A stretch of 64,000 bases of DNA from Candidatus Sericytochromatia bacterium (GCA_026004035.1 BPII01000002.1:1-64000), one strand, 5' to 3'; counted from the first letter of the stretch, positions 45,010-56,900 are shown. The notes: generated by a model from the letters alone, not told the origin. Numbers and translations: made by a program.

Positions 45010-47295
45010 TTAATTAGATATTATTTTTGATTGTTTTAATAAATTATCAAAGTGTTTTCTTATAGTAGTATTTAATTTGCTTTGTCCTTCATGATTAAGT
45101 TCATAGGAATTTATATATGAAAATAGTTTATATAATCCTTTACTGGTAATATCAAGAACTTGTACTTCAGAAGGTAAAAATTCTCTTTTATTCAACCAAT
45201 AGATGAGAGCAGGTAATTCCTTATCTATAATAGATCTATGTATATTCATAGCTTTTCTGTAATTCATAGATTTTATATACTTATTTGCTTCAAAAAGTAG
45301 TTTTTCAAAATTGATTTTTAAATTTTTTAGTCTATCTTTTAATAGTTGGTCTATACTTAATCTTTTATTATCTAATATTTCTTTAGTTCCTAAAATAGTT
45401 GTGTCATTATAGATATTATCATATATTTTTTCGTAAGGTAAAAAGTATAAATATAAAAACATAGAATTAATATAAAACTTAAAATTTTCTTCTGGATAGT
45501 TTATATGATAATAAAATAATGATTTAAATCTATTCATTGCAAAAATCATCGATTTTTTTTCTTTAAAAAGATTTAAATATTTTTCTTTTACAAAAAAAGC
45601 CATAAAAATGTTATTTTCTTTTCTAGTTTGATATATTGCTGGGAATGGATTTTCAGCTAAGACAATTACATTATCATTTATCATTAAAAGATTTATTAAT
45701 CTGTCAGTTATTTCTTTTTTTATTTTTTCTACATTACTAGGTATAAAAAAATTAAATAAAATGCTTTTATTAGCTTCAATATTTTTACTTCTGTTATTCC
45801 ATTCTCTAACTAAGGAGTGATATTCATTTCTACTTTGATTTAATTTAAGTATATCATCTTTTAAATTACTTTTTTCTGATAAAGTTTTATCTTTTAACTT
45901 ATAAGCACAAGTAGTTTTTATAAATTCTCTATATGAATTACCCCACCTTATTTTTCCATCTTTCTCTCTAAGATTAAATGGCCAAACTTTACAGACTAAT
46001 GGTTTAAAATCATTTATAGAGCATAAATTATTTTCTAAAAAAATACAATCATTTGAACCTTGTTTCTTTTTTAAAAGCATTACATATTTAGATTTTTCTT
46101 TTCCCCAGTTTATAATATCATTACTAATAATAGGTGTATCTACCCCTAATTTTAGTTCTACAAAATCATTTATATTAAGTCCAGGCTTATTCTTTAATAT
46201 GTTTATTATATCATCATGTGTTATATTTACTTGAAAGCTCCTACAACTATTACCACACATAGTACAAGTAAAATTTAATTCTTCTTCATGATTTTTATTA
46301 CTTAATATTTCTTCTATTTCATATAAATAATCAACTGCACTATACATAGATGAGTTATAGTTTAAACAAACTTCAAAATAGTTTTTAGCTTCTTGATATT
46401 TTTTTAAATTATAATAACATTCTCCTATATAGTAATTTGGATAATATGTGCATATAGAATATGCAAAAGATTCTTCTTTGTAAAAAGTTTTCTCTTTAAA
46501 TAAATTTATAACATTTTTAAAAAAATAAATTGCCTTATTATATTCTTCTATTTTTTGATGTAATAAACCTAATGTATAATTTAGAGATATTGAATTACCG
46601 AAATATTGATATTCAACATTTAATAAATCTAGAGCTTTTTTATATTCAAACTTTTCTATAAATTTCATTGAGATATATAGTGCTAATTCTAATCTATTTT
46701 TAGAATTTATTTTTTCACTTCTTATTAATCTTATTAATTCATCATCGGTAAATTTTAAAGATTTATTTTTTATAAGAAATGTTATAACTTCAGAATTTTC
46801 TTTCTTTTGTTCGTATAATTTAGAAAAATATCTCTTTTTATTTTCTTGTAAACTTGGAAAGTTTCTAAGATAGCTATAAATTATAATTCCTTCATATAAT
46901 TCAAATTCATTTATATTAGTAAATACAAAATTTTTATTTTTAAGTCTTACTTCAAAATGGTTTGTTTTATTAAGTTCTAATTTTTCTTTTGGATATTGCT
47001 CTTGGATTTGTATATAATAATTTTTTTCTTCTAAATTTTCAGTTTCAAATTTATTAACACTTTCATAAGGATAAAGTAAAAGATAAAAATCATTTTTTAT
47101 AATTTTTTTTATATCTTCGTCATAATCTTTTACAAATATAGATTCACCTTTAATAAATTCTCTATTTGTTATTCTTTTAGGAGTATAATTATTTCCACAT
47201 ACCAACAAAAGATTACCGGGATATTTTAAAGTAGGATTTTGTATCAAAATGTCTTCATCATATTTATCATCAATAAAATAAATTATAGTTATCAT
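45010..47295 (-). CDS. Large YkgJ-type Cys-cluster protein with TPRs
   Basis: This ~760-residue protein is not known to me as a whole. The N-terminal ~170 residues are of unknown fold. Residues ~180-335 are TPR-like (YNKAIYFFKNVINLF, CYYNLKKYQEAKNYFEVCL). A YkgJ-type metal-binding region follows: CTMCGNSCRSFQVNI, then CIFLENNLCSINDFKPLVCKV and TTCAYK, with eight Cys. A long helical C-terminus completes it. YkgJ domains are annotated as zinc or iron-sulfur chelating, but the activity is unsettled. I prefer the ATG at 47295 over one five codons upstream; neither has a clear ribosome binding site. Confidence 0.72.
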   Translation of the reverse strand: MITIIYFIDDKYDEDILIQNPTLKYPGNLLLVCGNNYTPKRITNREFIKGESIFVKDYDEDIKKIIKNDFYLLLYPYESVNKFETENLEEKNYYIQIQEQYPKEKLELNKTNHFEVRLKNKNFVFTNINEFELYEGIIIYSYLRNFPSLQENKKRYFSKLYEQKKENSEVITFLIKNKSLKFTDDELIRLIRSEKINSKNRLELALYISMKFIEKFEYKKALDLLNVEYQYFGNSISLNYTLGLLHQKIEEYNKAIYFFKNVINLFKEKTFYKEESFAYSICTYYPNYYIGECYYNLKKYQEAKNYFEVCLNYNSSMYSAVDYLYEIEEILSNKNHEEELNFTCTMCGNSCRSFQVNITHDDIINILKNKPGLNINDFVELKLGVDTPIISNDIINWGKEKSKYVMLLKKKQGSNDCIFLENNLCSINDFKPLVCKVWPFNLREKDGKIRWGNSYREFIKTTCAYKLKDKTLSEKSNLKDDILKLNQSRNEYHSLVREWNNRSKNIEANKSILFNFFIPSNVEKIKKEITDRLINLLMINDNVIVLAENPFPAIYQTRKENNIFMAFFVKEKYLNLFKEKKSMIFAMNRFKSLFYYHINYPEENFKFYINSMFLYLYFLPYEKIYDNIYNDTTILGTKEILDNKRLSIDQLLKDRLKNLKINFEKLLFEANKYIKSMNYRKAMNIHRSIIDKELPALIYWLNKREFLPSEVQVLDITSKGLYKLFSYINSYELNHEGQSKLNTTIRKHFDNLLKQSKIISN

Positions 47296-47426
47296 AAAAG
47301 AATTATACAAAACTGAAGTTAATATGTATAGTAAATAAAAATTAATATTTTTAAATTACAAAGTTTTAAATTTAAATTAATTTACTAAAAAATTAAAATA
47401 ATATATTATATATTTATAGTAATTTA

Positions 47427-47455
47427 TTGACAAATAATAATAAAAATTATATTAT
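47427..47455 (+). promoter_or_regulatory. Sigma-70-type promoter of glnA
   Basis: A perfect -35 TTGACA (47427-47432), a 17-base spacer and a -10 TATTAT (47450-47455) lie 30 bases before the glnA ATG. AGGAG at 47476 supplies the ribosome binding site. Confidence 0.65.
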
Positions 47456-47485
47456 TTAATATAAAGTATTATTTTAGGAGATTTT

Positions 47486-48910
47486 ATGCCAGGAAATTTT
47501 TTAAATTTATCCTATGAAGAATTAGAAGAAAAAAATTTAGAAGCTAAAAAAAAAGCTTCAAATCATGAAAGTAATTTAAAGGAATACTATCTTGAAGAAC
47601 TAGAGAAAACTAAATCAATAAAAGCTGTAACAATTGCCTTTACAGATTTGCAAGGAAAATTTTTAATGCTAGATTATGATAAAAAATTCTTTATAAAATC
47701 TTATGATAATTTAACTTTTGATGGTTCCTCTGTAAGAGGTTTTAGTCAAGTTAGAGAATCTGACTTAAGATTAGATATTGATTGGTCATCTTTTAGATAT
47801 GTTCCTGCTGATATATTAGGTGCTGGTAAAGTGTTACTATTTGGGCTTATAAAAAATGTTGATGGTTCTGATTATGAATCTGATATGAGATTGCAGTTAA
47901 AAAATCTTACAAAAAAACTATGGGATAAAGATAAATCTGTTGTTAACGTTGCTGTAGAACTAGAAGGCTTCTTATTTGATGGATTAAATGCTGAACAAAA
48001 TTATGACTCAAGAGTTGGTTTTAAGTTTGTTTCAACAGGTGGTTATTATAATTCACTACCTCAAGAAAAATTTAGATTGTTCGTAGATAAATTTGCTGAA
48101 GTTCAAAGAGCATTAGGGTTTGAAAATGAAAAAGATCATCCTGAAGTTGCGCCATCACAATTTGAATTAAACTATTCTTATTGTGATGCTCTTATATCAT
48201 GTGACCAAATTCAATTATATAAACTAATTGCTAGACAAATAGCTGCTAACATGGGATTAACTGCTTCTTTTTTACCAAAGCCAGTAGCTGATATTAATGG
48301 TAATGGTATGCACACTAATATATCGATATCAAGAGATGGTGAAAACTTATTTTACAGTGAAAATGGACAAGATAATCTTTCACCACTTGCTTGGAATTTT
48401 GTAGATAGAATTTTAAACAATGCTAATGACTTATGCTTGATACTTAATTCAAGTGTAAATTCTTACAGACGATTGGATCCAAATTATGAAGCACCAAATC
48501 AAATAAAATCATCTGCAATAGATAGGACATCAATGATTAGAATACCTTTGGCAAATAGAAAATCAGCTCGTATAGAAATAAGAAGTGTTGCTCCAGATTG
48601 TAACCCTTATTTACTTATGTATTCTCTTATAAGAACAGGGTTAGAAGGACCTATGCCTGAAAGTTTAGATAATGATACAAGAAGAACAAGAACAAGATTT
48701 TTACCTGACAATATATATGATGCTATTAAACATTTTAAATCTAGTGAATTTATAAAAAGTATTATAGGTGAAAATAATCATTCAAAATTTATTGATTTAA
48801 AACAAGAAGTTGCTGAAAGATCGCCTAAACAACTTGGAACTATTATTAAAGATTCTGAAATATTATTTCACCATGAAGTAACAAATCAATATTTATGGAA
48901 TAAGTTTTAA
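47486..48910 (+). CDS. glnA: Glutamine synthetase (GlnA family)
   Basis: ATP-dependent amidation of glutamate. The 474 residues show the beta-grasp N-domain with FDGSSVRGF and catalytic blocks VAVELEGFLF, VAPSQFELNY, NGNGMHTNIS, NSYRRLDPNYEAPN and RKSARIEIRS. The block VAPSQFELNY replaces the common APGQHE, so the ammonia/Mg site differs slightly from textbook GS. The adenylylation Tyr loop of enterobacterial GS is not obvious. Monocistronic, with its own promoter, convergent with hpf with a four-base overlap. It could be a glutamine-synthetase-like ligase of related specificity, but the length and motifs favour GS. Confidence 0.9.
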   Translation: MPGNFLNLSYEELEEKNLEAKKKASNHESNLKEYYLEELEKTKSIKAVTIAFTDLQGKFLMLDYDKKFFIKSYDNLTFDGSSVRGFSQVRESDLRLDIDWSSFRYVPADILGAGKVLLFGLIKNVDGSDYESDMRLQLKNLTKKLWDKDKSVVNVAVELEGFLFDGLNAEQNYDSRVGFKFVSTGGYYNSLPQEKFRLFVDKFAEVQRALGFENEKDHPEVAPSQFELNYSYCDALISCDQIQLYKLIARQIAANMGLTASFLPKPVADINGNGMHTNISISRDGENLFYSENGQDNLSPLAWNFVDRILNNANDLCLILNSSVNSYRRLDPNYEAPNQIKSSAIDRTSMIRIPLANRKSARIEIRSVAPDCNPYLLMYSLIRTGLEGPMPESLDNDTRRTRTRFLPDNIYDAIKHFKSSEFIKSIIGENNHSKFIDLKQEVAERSPKQLGTIIKDSEILFHHEVTNQYLWNKF

Positions 48911-49266
48911 TATGTCATAGTATCATTACTAAAAGCTTGACTTGTTTTTAATCTTCCTGTTTTATTTCTTATTCTTTTATCTTCGTATTTAATCATTTGT
49001 CTGTCTAGTTTATCTATAACCATATCTATTGAAGCATACATATCTTGACTAGCTTCTTCAGCTCTCATAACAGCACCATTTACATATACATTAACATAAA
49101 CCTTTTGATTATTTGATATTCTAGGATTTTTTTCAACTTCTAATTCAAAAACTATTTCTATAATATGATTAGAAAATTTATCTAGTTTTGATATTTTTTT
49201 AGCTACATATTGTTTTAGAGCTTCAGTTACTTCAATGTTTTTTCCTTTAACAACTAGTTTTGTCAT
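48907..49266 (-). CDS. hpf: Ribosome hibernation/stability factor (HPF/RaiA family, short form)
   Basis: A 119-residue protein of the S30AE family. Visible are KGKNIEVTEALKQYVAKKISKL and YVNVYVNGAVMRAEEASQDMYASIDMVIDKLDRQM, the core that sits in the 30S mRNA channel. It lacks the C-terminal dimerisation domain of long HPF, so it is the short form, with a short basic tail. AGGA lies before the ATG at 49266, and a TATAAT-like element is visible just upstream. Confidence 0.95.
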   Translation of the reverse strand: MTKLVVKGKNIEVTEALKQYVAKKISKLDKFSNHIIEIVFELEVEKNPRISNNQKVYVNVYVNGAVMRAEEASQDMYASIDMVIDKLDRQMIKYEDKRIRNKTGRLKTSQAFSNDTMTY

Positions 49267-49327
49267 TTAATCCTCCAAATAAAAATAAACTAATATAAAG
49301 TATAATACATTTTAAATAACTTCTCAA

Positions 49328-50125
49328 CTAATCATTACTAATAATAATAACTTCTTCTATATCATCGAAATTTTCTAATAAATCAACATATACTTCAGGT
49401 ATTAAATCACCTGAAACTTTATTTACTTTAGAAACTAAACCAATAGGAATTCCTTTTGGATAAAGACCTCCTAAACCTGAGGTAACGATTAAATCAGAAA
49501 TTTTAAAATCAGATTTTTCATTTAAATAATATAATTTAGCTTTATTATTTGATTCACTTTTTAACATTCCAACACTTCTACTTCTATTATTTTGAATACT
49601 AACCCACACAGACGGATCACTTATTGTTTGAACTTTACAAGAATTATCATTTATTTCTTTTACTCTTCCTATTAAAGAATTATAGGATATAACACTATCA
49701 TTAATTTTTATATTTTGATTCTTACCAATATCTAACATTAACTCCTTATGCCATATATCTGGACTTTTACCTATTACATTTGCAAACTTAATTTTCTTTT
49801 TTTCTCTTAATTTAAAATTTAATATTTTTCTTATTCTATTATTTTCTTTAATTACTTCTTCATAATCTTGTAATATCAAATTATAATTTTCAATTTCTTT
49901 TTTTAATTTTATATTTTCATTTGTTAAATATTCTAAAGTATTAAAGTATTTTTTAATTTCATAAATTTTATGATTTACAAGATGAATAAATTTACCAAAA
50001 GGATAATAAATATTTTGCAAGATGTTTGTAAAACCAACAAATCTATTTAAATATATAATTGATAAACTTACTATTACTAAAAAAACAATAAAAAAAGTGT
50101 TTTTATCTTTATAAAAACTTTTCAA
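49328..50125 (-). CDS. mreC: Rod-shape determining protein MreC
   Basis: A 265-residue bitopic protein with a membrane helix at ~11-29, a coiled coil at ~55-100 (NENIKLKKEIENYNLILQDY) and a periplasmic beta-rich domain (ANVIGKSPDIWHKELMLDIG, GLGGLYPKGIPIGLVSKV). It organises the elongasome between MreB and the penicillin-binding proteins. It lies nine bases downstream of mreB. No mreD follows; the next gene is hpf. Confidence 0.95.
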   Translation of the reverse strand: MKSFYKDKNTFFIVFLVIVSLSIIYLNRFVGFTNILQNIYYPFGKFIHLVNHKIYEIKKYFNTLEYLTNENIKLKKEIENYNLILQDYEEVIKENNRIRKILNFKLREKKKIKFANVIGKSPDIWHKELMLDIGKNQNIKINDSVISYNSLIGRVKEINDNSCKVQTISDPSVWVSIQNNRSRSVGMLKSESNNKAKLYYLNEKSDFKISDLIVTSGLGGLYPKGIPIGLVSKVNKVSGDLIPEVYVDLLENFDDIEEVIIISND

Positions 50126-50134
50126 TTAATCCTC

Positions 50135-51166
50135 TTAGTATTTACTAGGATCATTTAAAACCTTTCTTAGTGTTTTAAATTCTTCTAATACTTTTCCAGC
50201 TCCTAGTGCTACACAAGATAAAGCATCTTCAGCAATATGAACTGATATTTGAGTATCATGACTTATTAATTCATCTAAACCTTTTAATAATGCACCACCA
50301 CCTGCAAGAACTATTCCCCTATCAATGATATCGGAGGCTAATTCAGGTGGGGTCTTTTCTAATGTGTTTCTAACTGCATCTACAATTTCTTTAACACAAC
50401 TTGATAAAGCTTCTCTTATTTCACCTGAGGTTATTTTAACTGTTCTTGGTAATCCTTCAGCTTGATTTAATCCTCTCACTTCCATTACCTTTTCTTCTTT
50501 CATAGGATAAGCTGAACCTAATTTTATCTTTATTTCTTCAGCTGTTCTCTCACCAATAGATAAATTATGAGCTTTTTTCATATAATCTATTACTGCTTGA
50601 TTAAGTTCATCACCAGCTGTTCTTATAGATTTACTAACAACAATTCCTCCAAGTGATATTACAGCTACTTCAGTAGTACCTCCACCTATATCTACAATCA
50701 TACTTCCAGTTGCTTCTGCAACAGGTAATCCTGCTCCGATAGCTGCTGCCATTGGTTCTTCTATTAGATGTGCTTCTCTTGCACCTGCTGTAATAGCTGC
50801 TTCTATTACGGCTCTTCTTTCAACTCCTGTTATACCTGATGGAACACCTATAATCATTCTAGGTTTTAGAATTCCTTTTCTATCATAAACTCTAGAAATA
50901 AAATATTTAAGCATAGTTTCAGCAATATCAAAGTCAGCAATTACTCCATCTTGCAATGGTCTAACTGCTACTATATTACCTGGTGTTCTTCCTATCATTT
51001 GCTTTGCTTCTTCACCAACAGCTAATGCAATATTTTTATCTCTTCCTTTTTCTACAGCAACAACAGATGATTCTCTTAACACAATACCTTTATTTTTTAC
51101 ATAAACTAATGTGTTAGCAGTTCCTAAATCTATTCCTATATCTCGCGACCAAAAAAAACCAAACAT
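50135..51166 (-). CDS. mreB: Rod-shape determining actin MreB
   Basis: A 343-residue actin-fold cytoskeletal ATPase guiding lateral wall growth. The phosphate 1 loop is [18 protein letters not shown], phosphate 2 [16 protein letters not shown], and the adenosine loop [14 protein letters not shown]. The N-terminal MFGFFWSRD could act as a membrane-binding amphipathic tip. Highly conserved and of normal length. It lies nine bases downstream of the stop of the broken 5'-nucleotidase gene. Confidence 0.98.
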   Translation of the reverse strand: MFGFFWSRDIGIDLGTANTLVYVKNKGIVLRESSVVAVEKGRDKNIALAVGEEAKQMIGRTPGNIVAVRPLQDGVIADFDIAETMLKYFISRVYDRKGILKPRMIIGVPSGITGVERRAVIEAAITAGAREAHLIEEPMAAAIGAGLPVAEATGSMIVDIGGGTTEVAVISLGGIVVSKSIRTAGDELNQAVIDYMKKAHNLSIGERTAEEIKIKLGSAYPMKEEKVMEVRGLNQAEGLPRTVKITSGEIREALSSCVKEIVDAVRNTLEKTPPELASDIIDRGIVLAGGGALLKGLDELISHDTQISVHIAEDALSCVALGAGKVLEEFKTLRKVLNDPSKY

Positions 51167-51175
51167 AATTACCTC

Positions 51176-52778
51176 TTATTTAACAATTTCCCAATTTTTT
51201 TCAAAAAAATCATTTTTATTTAAATATTTTTTCTTTCTAACATAGTCTATAATTAAATCTCTTATTGATTCTTGATTATAATAAACAACTTCACAATCTT
51301 TAAGAAAGGAATAGCCACCACCTCCACTTTGCCTATAACTATTTAAAGCTAAAGTAAATACCATATCATCATTTACATCTTTTCCTTTAAATTTTAATTT
51401 TGTAATCCTACTTCCTAATGGCTTATTTACATCAATAACATAATCTATTCCTGAAAAAATATCATAATTATATTGAGGTATATTTTTGTTTTGATAGACT
51501 TTTCCATCTTTATAATCATAAAATTTAACAGTTTCTTCTAAATATTGTTTTAATTTTTTACCTGTAATTTTAATAGCCATTAAAGTATTTTCGTATATAT
51601 ATATGCTAGCAATATGTGATATTTTAACATTACCTTTAGGAATATATGCTTTATCATTGAATACTGATGTAGCTGATATATCAGCTTTGGTATATTCCAT
51701 TTGTACTTTATTAACAAAATCAATTATTGGTGTATCTTCAAACTTAGAATTTTCAGCTTTTAACTCTTCATTTGATATTCCAATAGTTTTATTTACATAT
51801 TCTATTGTTTTATTATGATCCTCACTTAGTAAATCTAATATTTCTTGACTTGGTTCTATATCTTTTAAGTCTATTAATTCTGATTTTTTAGATACATTTT
51901 TTTTTGTTTTTTTGTCTATTTTTAAATTTACAATTGCTAATTGTTGTGCAAAAGGTTTTGGTTGTGTAATCAAAACATTATTAATAAACATTTCTTTTAT
52001 TTCTTTATGTGAATGACCTAATATTATTACATCTATATTTTTTAAATTTTTAGCTAGTAATTTTCCAGCATTTTCAGGTGGTAATCCTAAACTAGGACTA
52101 TAACCTTGTTTTCCATCTTCGTCTTCAAGTCCAGAATGAGGAATAGCTATTATAATATCAGATTTTTCTTTTATTTCATCTATAATTTTTTTAGCTGAAT
52201 TTACTATATCATCAAAATAATACTTCTTATCAACAATATTTTTACTCCATATAGAAACTCCAGGTGTTGTAAATCCTATAATAGCAATTCTTATACCATT
52301 TATATTTTCTATTTTATAAGGTTTAAATAAATATTTATTTGTTCCAAAATAGTATGTATTTGCTGATAAAAAATCAAATTTAGCATCCTTTGAAGCTTTT
52401 AATAAATTTTCTATACCAAAATCATATTCATGATTACCTACTCCTATTGATGAGTAACCCATATAATTCATTGCTTTTATCATTGGATTAATTTTATTTT
52501 TCTCATACTTAGAGTAATACTCTACTAAAGGAGTACCTTGCAATAAATCACCAGAATCTAATAATAGAGTATTTTTAAATTTCTTCCTTATTTCTTTTAT
52601 TTTTGTAAAAGCTTTTGCTAGTCCCATTTTTTTTTTCATTACCTGTAAAATAATCGTAAGGTAGTGCATATCCATGAACATCTGTAGTTGCAATTAAAAC
52701 AATTTCCTCAAGTTCTTGAGAATAAACTATTTGATTAAATGAAAAAAATAATAATATTAATAAAAAAATTTTTTTCAT
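51176..52778 (-). pseudogene. 5'-nucleotidase/UshA-family phosphoesterase, frameshift at a 10-A tract
   Basis: A secreted metallophosphoesterase. The start at 52778 has GAGGGG upstream and a signal peptide MKKIFLLILLFFSFNQIVYS. Metal-binding blocks are LIATTDVHGY, LDSGDLLQG, GVGNHEYDFG, IAIPHSGLE and ILGHSHKE; the C-terminal nucleotide-binding domain starts near VNKTIG and ends with FTLALNSYRQSGGGGYSFL. The two parts are in different frames, joined at a run of ten A in TGAAAAAAAAAATGGG near 52630; nine would restore a single ~533-residue frame. This may be a slippage (phase-variation) tract, a mutation, or a sequencing error. Confidence 0.85.
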
Positions 52779-53758
52779 AATCCCCTCAATTTTATTTGCC
52801 AATTTATAGCACTTTCTACTATTTTATCTATTTGATAATATTCAGGTTTCCAACCTAATTCTTTAAATGCTTTTTCACTACTACCTATAAGAATTGGTGG
52901 ATCACCTTCTCTTCTTGGAGCATATTCAAAATTTATTTTTTTTCCTAATATTTTTTCTACTGAATTAACTATCTCTTTATTTGAATAACCTTTACCATTT
53001 CCTAAATTATAAAAAGATGTTTTGTAGCCTTCTTCTAGTTTTTTATAAGCAAGAAAATGAGCTTGTGCTAAGTCTAAAACATGAATATAATCTCTTATAC
53101 ATGTACCATCTGGAGTTTTATAATCATTTCCAAATATTTTAAGATTATCTTTTATACCCAAAGCTGCATCTATAACATTTGGTATAAGATGAGTTTCAGG
53201 ATTATGATTTTCACCTATTCTAGCTTTAAAATCAGCACCAGCAGCATTAAAATATCTTAAAGATATACTTTTCAAGTTATATGCTTTTGAATAATCTATT
53301 AATACTTTTTCTATAACTAATTTTGTATTTCCATATGGATTTATTGGATTTTGGGGATGATTCTCAGTTATTGGTATTTCTAAAGGATTTCCATAAGTAG
53401 CACAAGTAGAAGAAAATATAAATTTGTCTATATTAAAATCTAACATATTATTTAATAAGTTTATTGTGTTAAAGACATTATTTTTATAATACTTTCTTGG
53501 ATTTAAAACTGACTCACCAACATAACATGAAGCAGCAAAGTGCATAACAGTAGATATTTGATAACTTGAAAATATACTTTTTAATTTTTCTGAATCTGAT
53601 AAATCACCTTCTATAAAAATTCCACCTAATACAGCTTCTCTATGTCCTTCTGAAAGATTATCATATACAATAGGTTCAAATCCTTTTTCTAAAAGATATA
53701 ATATCATGTGAGAACCTATATAACCGGCTCCACCTGCTACAAAAATATATTTACTCAT
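52775..53758 (-). CDS. galE: UDP-glucose 4-epimerase
   Basis: Interconverts UDP-glucose and UDP-galactose (or the N-acetyl forms) for glycan synthesis. The 327-residue extended SDR has the NAD loop GGAGYIGSHMILYL, catalytic Ser/Thr in FSSTCATYGNP, Tyr/Lys in NPYGNTKLVIEK, and substrate blocks LRYFNAAGAD and PDGTCIRDYIHVLDLAQAH. The stop overlaps the ATG of the nucleotidase gene by four bases (ATGA), so the two are coupled. Divergent from the large kelch lipoprotein gene. Confidence 0.95.
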   Translation of the reverse strand: MSKYIFVAGGAGYIGSHMILYLLEKGFEPIVYDNLSEGHREAVLGGIFIEGDLSDSEKLKSIFSSYQISTVMHFAASCYVGESVLNPRKYYKNNVFNTINLLNNMLDFNIDKFIFSSTCATYGNPLEIPITENHPQNPINPYGNTKLVIEKVLIDYSKAYNLKSISLRYFNAAGADFKARIGENHNPETHLIPNVIDAALGIKDNLKIFGNDYKTPDGTCIRDYIHVLDLAQAHFLAYKKLEEGYKTSFYNLGNGKGYSNKEIVNSVEKILGKKINFEYAPRREGDPPILIGSSEKAFKELGWKPEYYQIDKIVESAINWQIKLRGL

Positions 53759-53991
53759 TATTAATATTTAAATAAACTATATTTAACAATAATAGCATAT
53801 TCACAAGTATTATAAAAGTGATAATTAATTAATGAAATATAAAATTTTTCAAAAAGTTTTTATTTAATATTCCAAAAAATTTAAAATTTTTCAATTATCG
53901 ATAAATTATCATTAAAATTTTTTTTAGTAAAAACAATTATTTATAAATTATTATATTATTTAATATAACTATATTTTGGTATTCTTGTTTT

Positions 53992-56900
53992 ATGAACTTA
54001 AAGAAATTATTTTCTATTTTTATATCAATATCTATAACCTCTTGTAGCTTACCTCTAAACAATACAAATAAACATATAGATAATTCTTCAAAATCATTAT
54101 CCTACTATAAAAATCTTAATACTGAAAAATTATCCTTTAAAACTAAGGGTATAGTAACCTATGAGGAAGATAATGTATCTACAAGTGCTTGGCAAACAAT
54201 AAATAATTCAAATGCAAGTGGTGGTGCATATAAGTTTTATGATTCTAGACCAGCTATATTACAAGATGACAATCAAAACTCAACTTATGTAGGAACATGG
54301 TTAAGCATAAATGATACAAATGCTTATGGTGGTTCTTATAGACTAACAAATCAAAGACCTATACAAAATTATGAAGAAAATGTTTTGTCATATACAGGAA
54401 ACTGGGTCTATGGTAATATTCAAGGTTCTAATGTTAGAGGATCTTCAAATGTACCTGGTGGAATTAATATATTGAATACAGATACAAATATAGTATATTC
54501 TGCTTCTAATTGGATAACATCAGGTGATAAAACTTATATTAACTCTACATCTGCTATAAACATATCCCATACTTCAGTTGGAAGTCCATACAATCTAATT
54601 TACAAATATAATAATAACACTCAGTCACAAACTTGGTCAGAAAATATGACAGGTGGCTGGAATAATACTTATTGGAATGGTGTATCGGTAGCAACTTGGG
54701 CATCAACACAATCAAGATCAGTAGAGTTTTTATTTACTGGAACAAATGTAAGAATATTTCAAAGAAAAGGTCCAACAATGGGAATATGCAGTATAAAAGT
54801 TTATAATAGTAATAATCAAGAAGTTAAAAGCTTACAAGTAGATAATTATTCACCAACAATAATTGCTGGAACTTATACTGATATTTTTGGATTAAAAAAT
54901 GATACCTATAAAGTTGTAATTCAAGGACCAATTACAAAAAATCCAAATTCAACAGGATGGAATTTCTTTTTTGCTGGTGCAAAAGTTTATCCAAGTATAG
55001 AATATAGTTTCACAGGTGATAATATAAGTTATATTCCTTATGTATCAAGTAATTCAGGACAAGTAAGAATTAGTATAGATGGTGATAATCCAGAAATAAT
55101 AGATTTATATAATCCAACAACTACTAAACAAGTAAAAAAACAATATTTTAATCTACCTTATGGTAATCATAGAATAACAATAGAAGCATTAGATACAAAA
55201 AATCCTTTATCAAGTGGTTATGAAGTAAATATATCACAATTTAGAATGTTTCAAAGTGTAAGTGGAACATTTACAGGTGATAGTTTTATAGTTGGTGCAG
55301 CAAAGTTTAAAGCTTATGGTCAAGCTGATTTATATATAGATGGTAATTTAGTTGATGCTGATCAAGATAAACCAGGTACCAATCCTATTGATTTTTATGA
55401 AAATTATAGCTCATCAAAATTGGAAGTTGTAGCAATTATAAAAGGATTAACAAATACAACTCACAGATTTTCAATAGTTGGTAAAGGATTTAAAAATAAT
55501 TCTTCAACAGGAAGAGTATTTTATATAGATTTTGTAGGAAGTGGTTTCCCATACTTTGAAAAAACATTTGAAGGTTATGATCAAGCTATATTTGGATTAA
55601 GAGGTCCCGATTATGGATTAGTAAATATATATGTAAATGGTTCTCAAGTAGATGGCAACCCTGATACACCAGAAATTGATCCTGTTGATTTATACAGACC
55701 TACTTATAATTTAAATGAAATTATTACTTATAGGTATTTTTCAAGTTCTTTTTCTAGAACAATAAAAATAGAACAAACTTTTAAAAAAAATCCATTATCT
55801 AATGGATATAAAATTGCTTGTGATTATTTTGGTTCAGGTGGATTACTTGCTGAATCAGCTTACATAAATTTTTCAGGAACTTCAATAAGCTTAAGAGTTA
55901 GAAAAGGTCCTGATATGGGAATTATGCTTGTTGGTATAGATGGAGCACCAGCAGGTAAAATAGATTTATATAATCCTTCAGAATCTTTTGAAGAAGTTAA
56001 TTTTGAAAACTTATCAAACATATCTCATTATTTAACATTACAATCAGAAGGAACAAAAAATATACTATCAACAGGTTATGGAATAAGTATAGATGCTTAT
56101 TATGTATATAATCCTTATCAACCTCAAATAAATAGTTTCAATCCAATTTCAGCAGGTATAGGCGAATGGATAACAATAGAAGGTGAAAACTTTAATTTAG
56201 ATCCAACAAAGAATGAAGTAAAAATAAATGGAATAACTTTAAGAATAATAGATGTTATAGATGTAAATACAGAGAATTCTTTTGCTGAAAAAATAATTGC
56301 TGAAATACCTGTTGGACTAACAGGTAATGGCTTTATACAAGTAAAAAATACTCAACTCAATGTTACAGGTATAAGTAGCACACAATTAATATATAGTAAT
56401 AAACCCGTTGCATTATTTAATGTTACTCCTGAATATTCAAATACAACATCTACAGTATTTCAATTTGATGCTAGCCCTTCTTATGATATTGAAGATGGCA
56501 ATAACTTACTTTACAAGTGGGATTTTGGAGATGGAACTGTAACAGATTTTTCATCAAGCAAAACAGCTACTCATACATTTTCTACAACAGGTTATAAAAC
56601 TATAAAAATGATTGTTAAGGATCAAACAGGAAAAGAAGCTTATACTGATAAAACTATATACATAGGTTCTCTTAGTACAGGATGGACTGAATTAGCACCA
56701 ATCCCAAGTACTAGATATATGGCAGGAGCTTCTGTTATTAATGGAAAAATATATCTAGTTGGTGGAAATAATAGTGGACCAAGAAGAAATGTTTTTGAGT
56801 ATGATATTAATTCTGATACATGGTGGAATCCAAATGATAATGACAGTGATCCTTGTAATGGTCCTTATGTAAGATGTATTCCATCAGAAACTCAAGGAGT

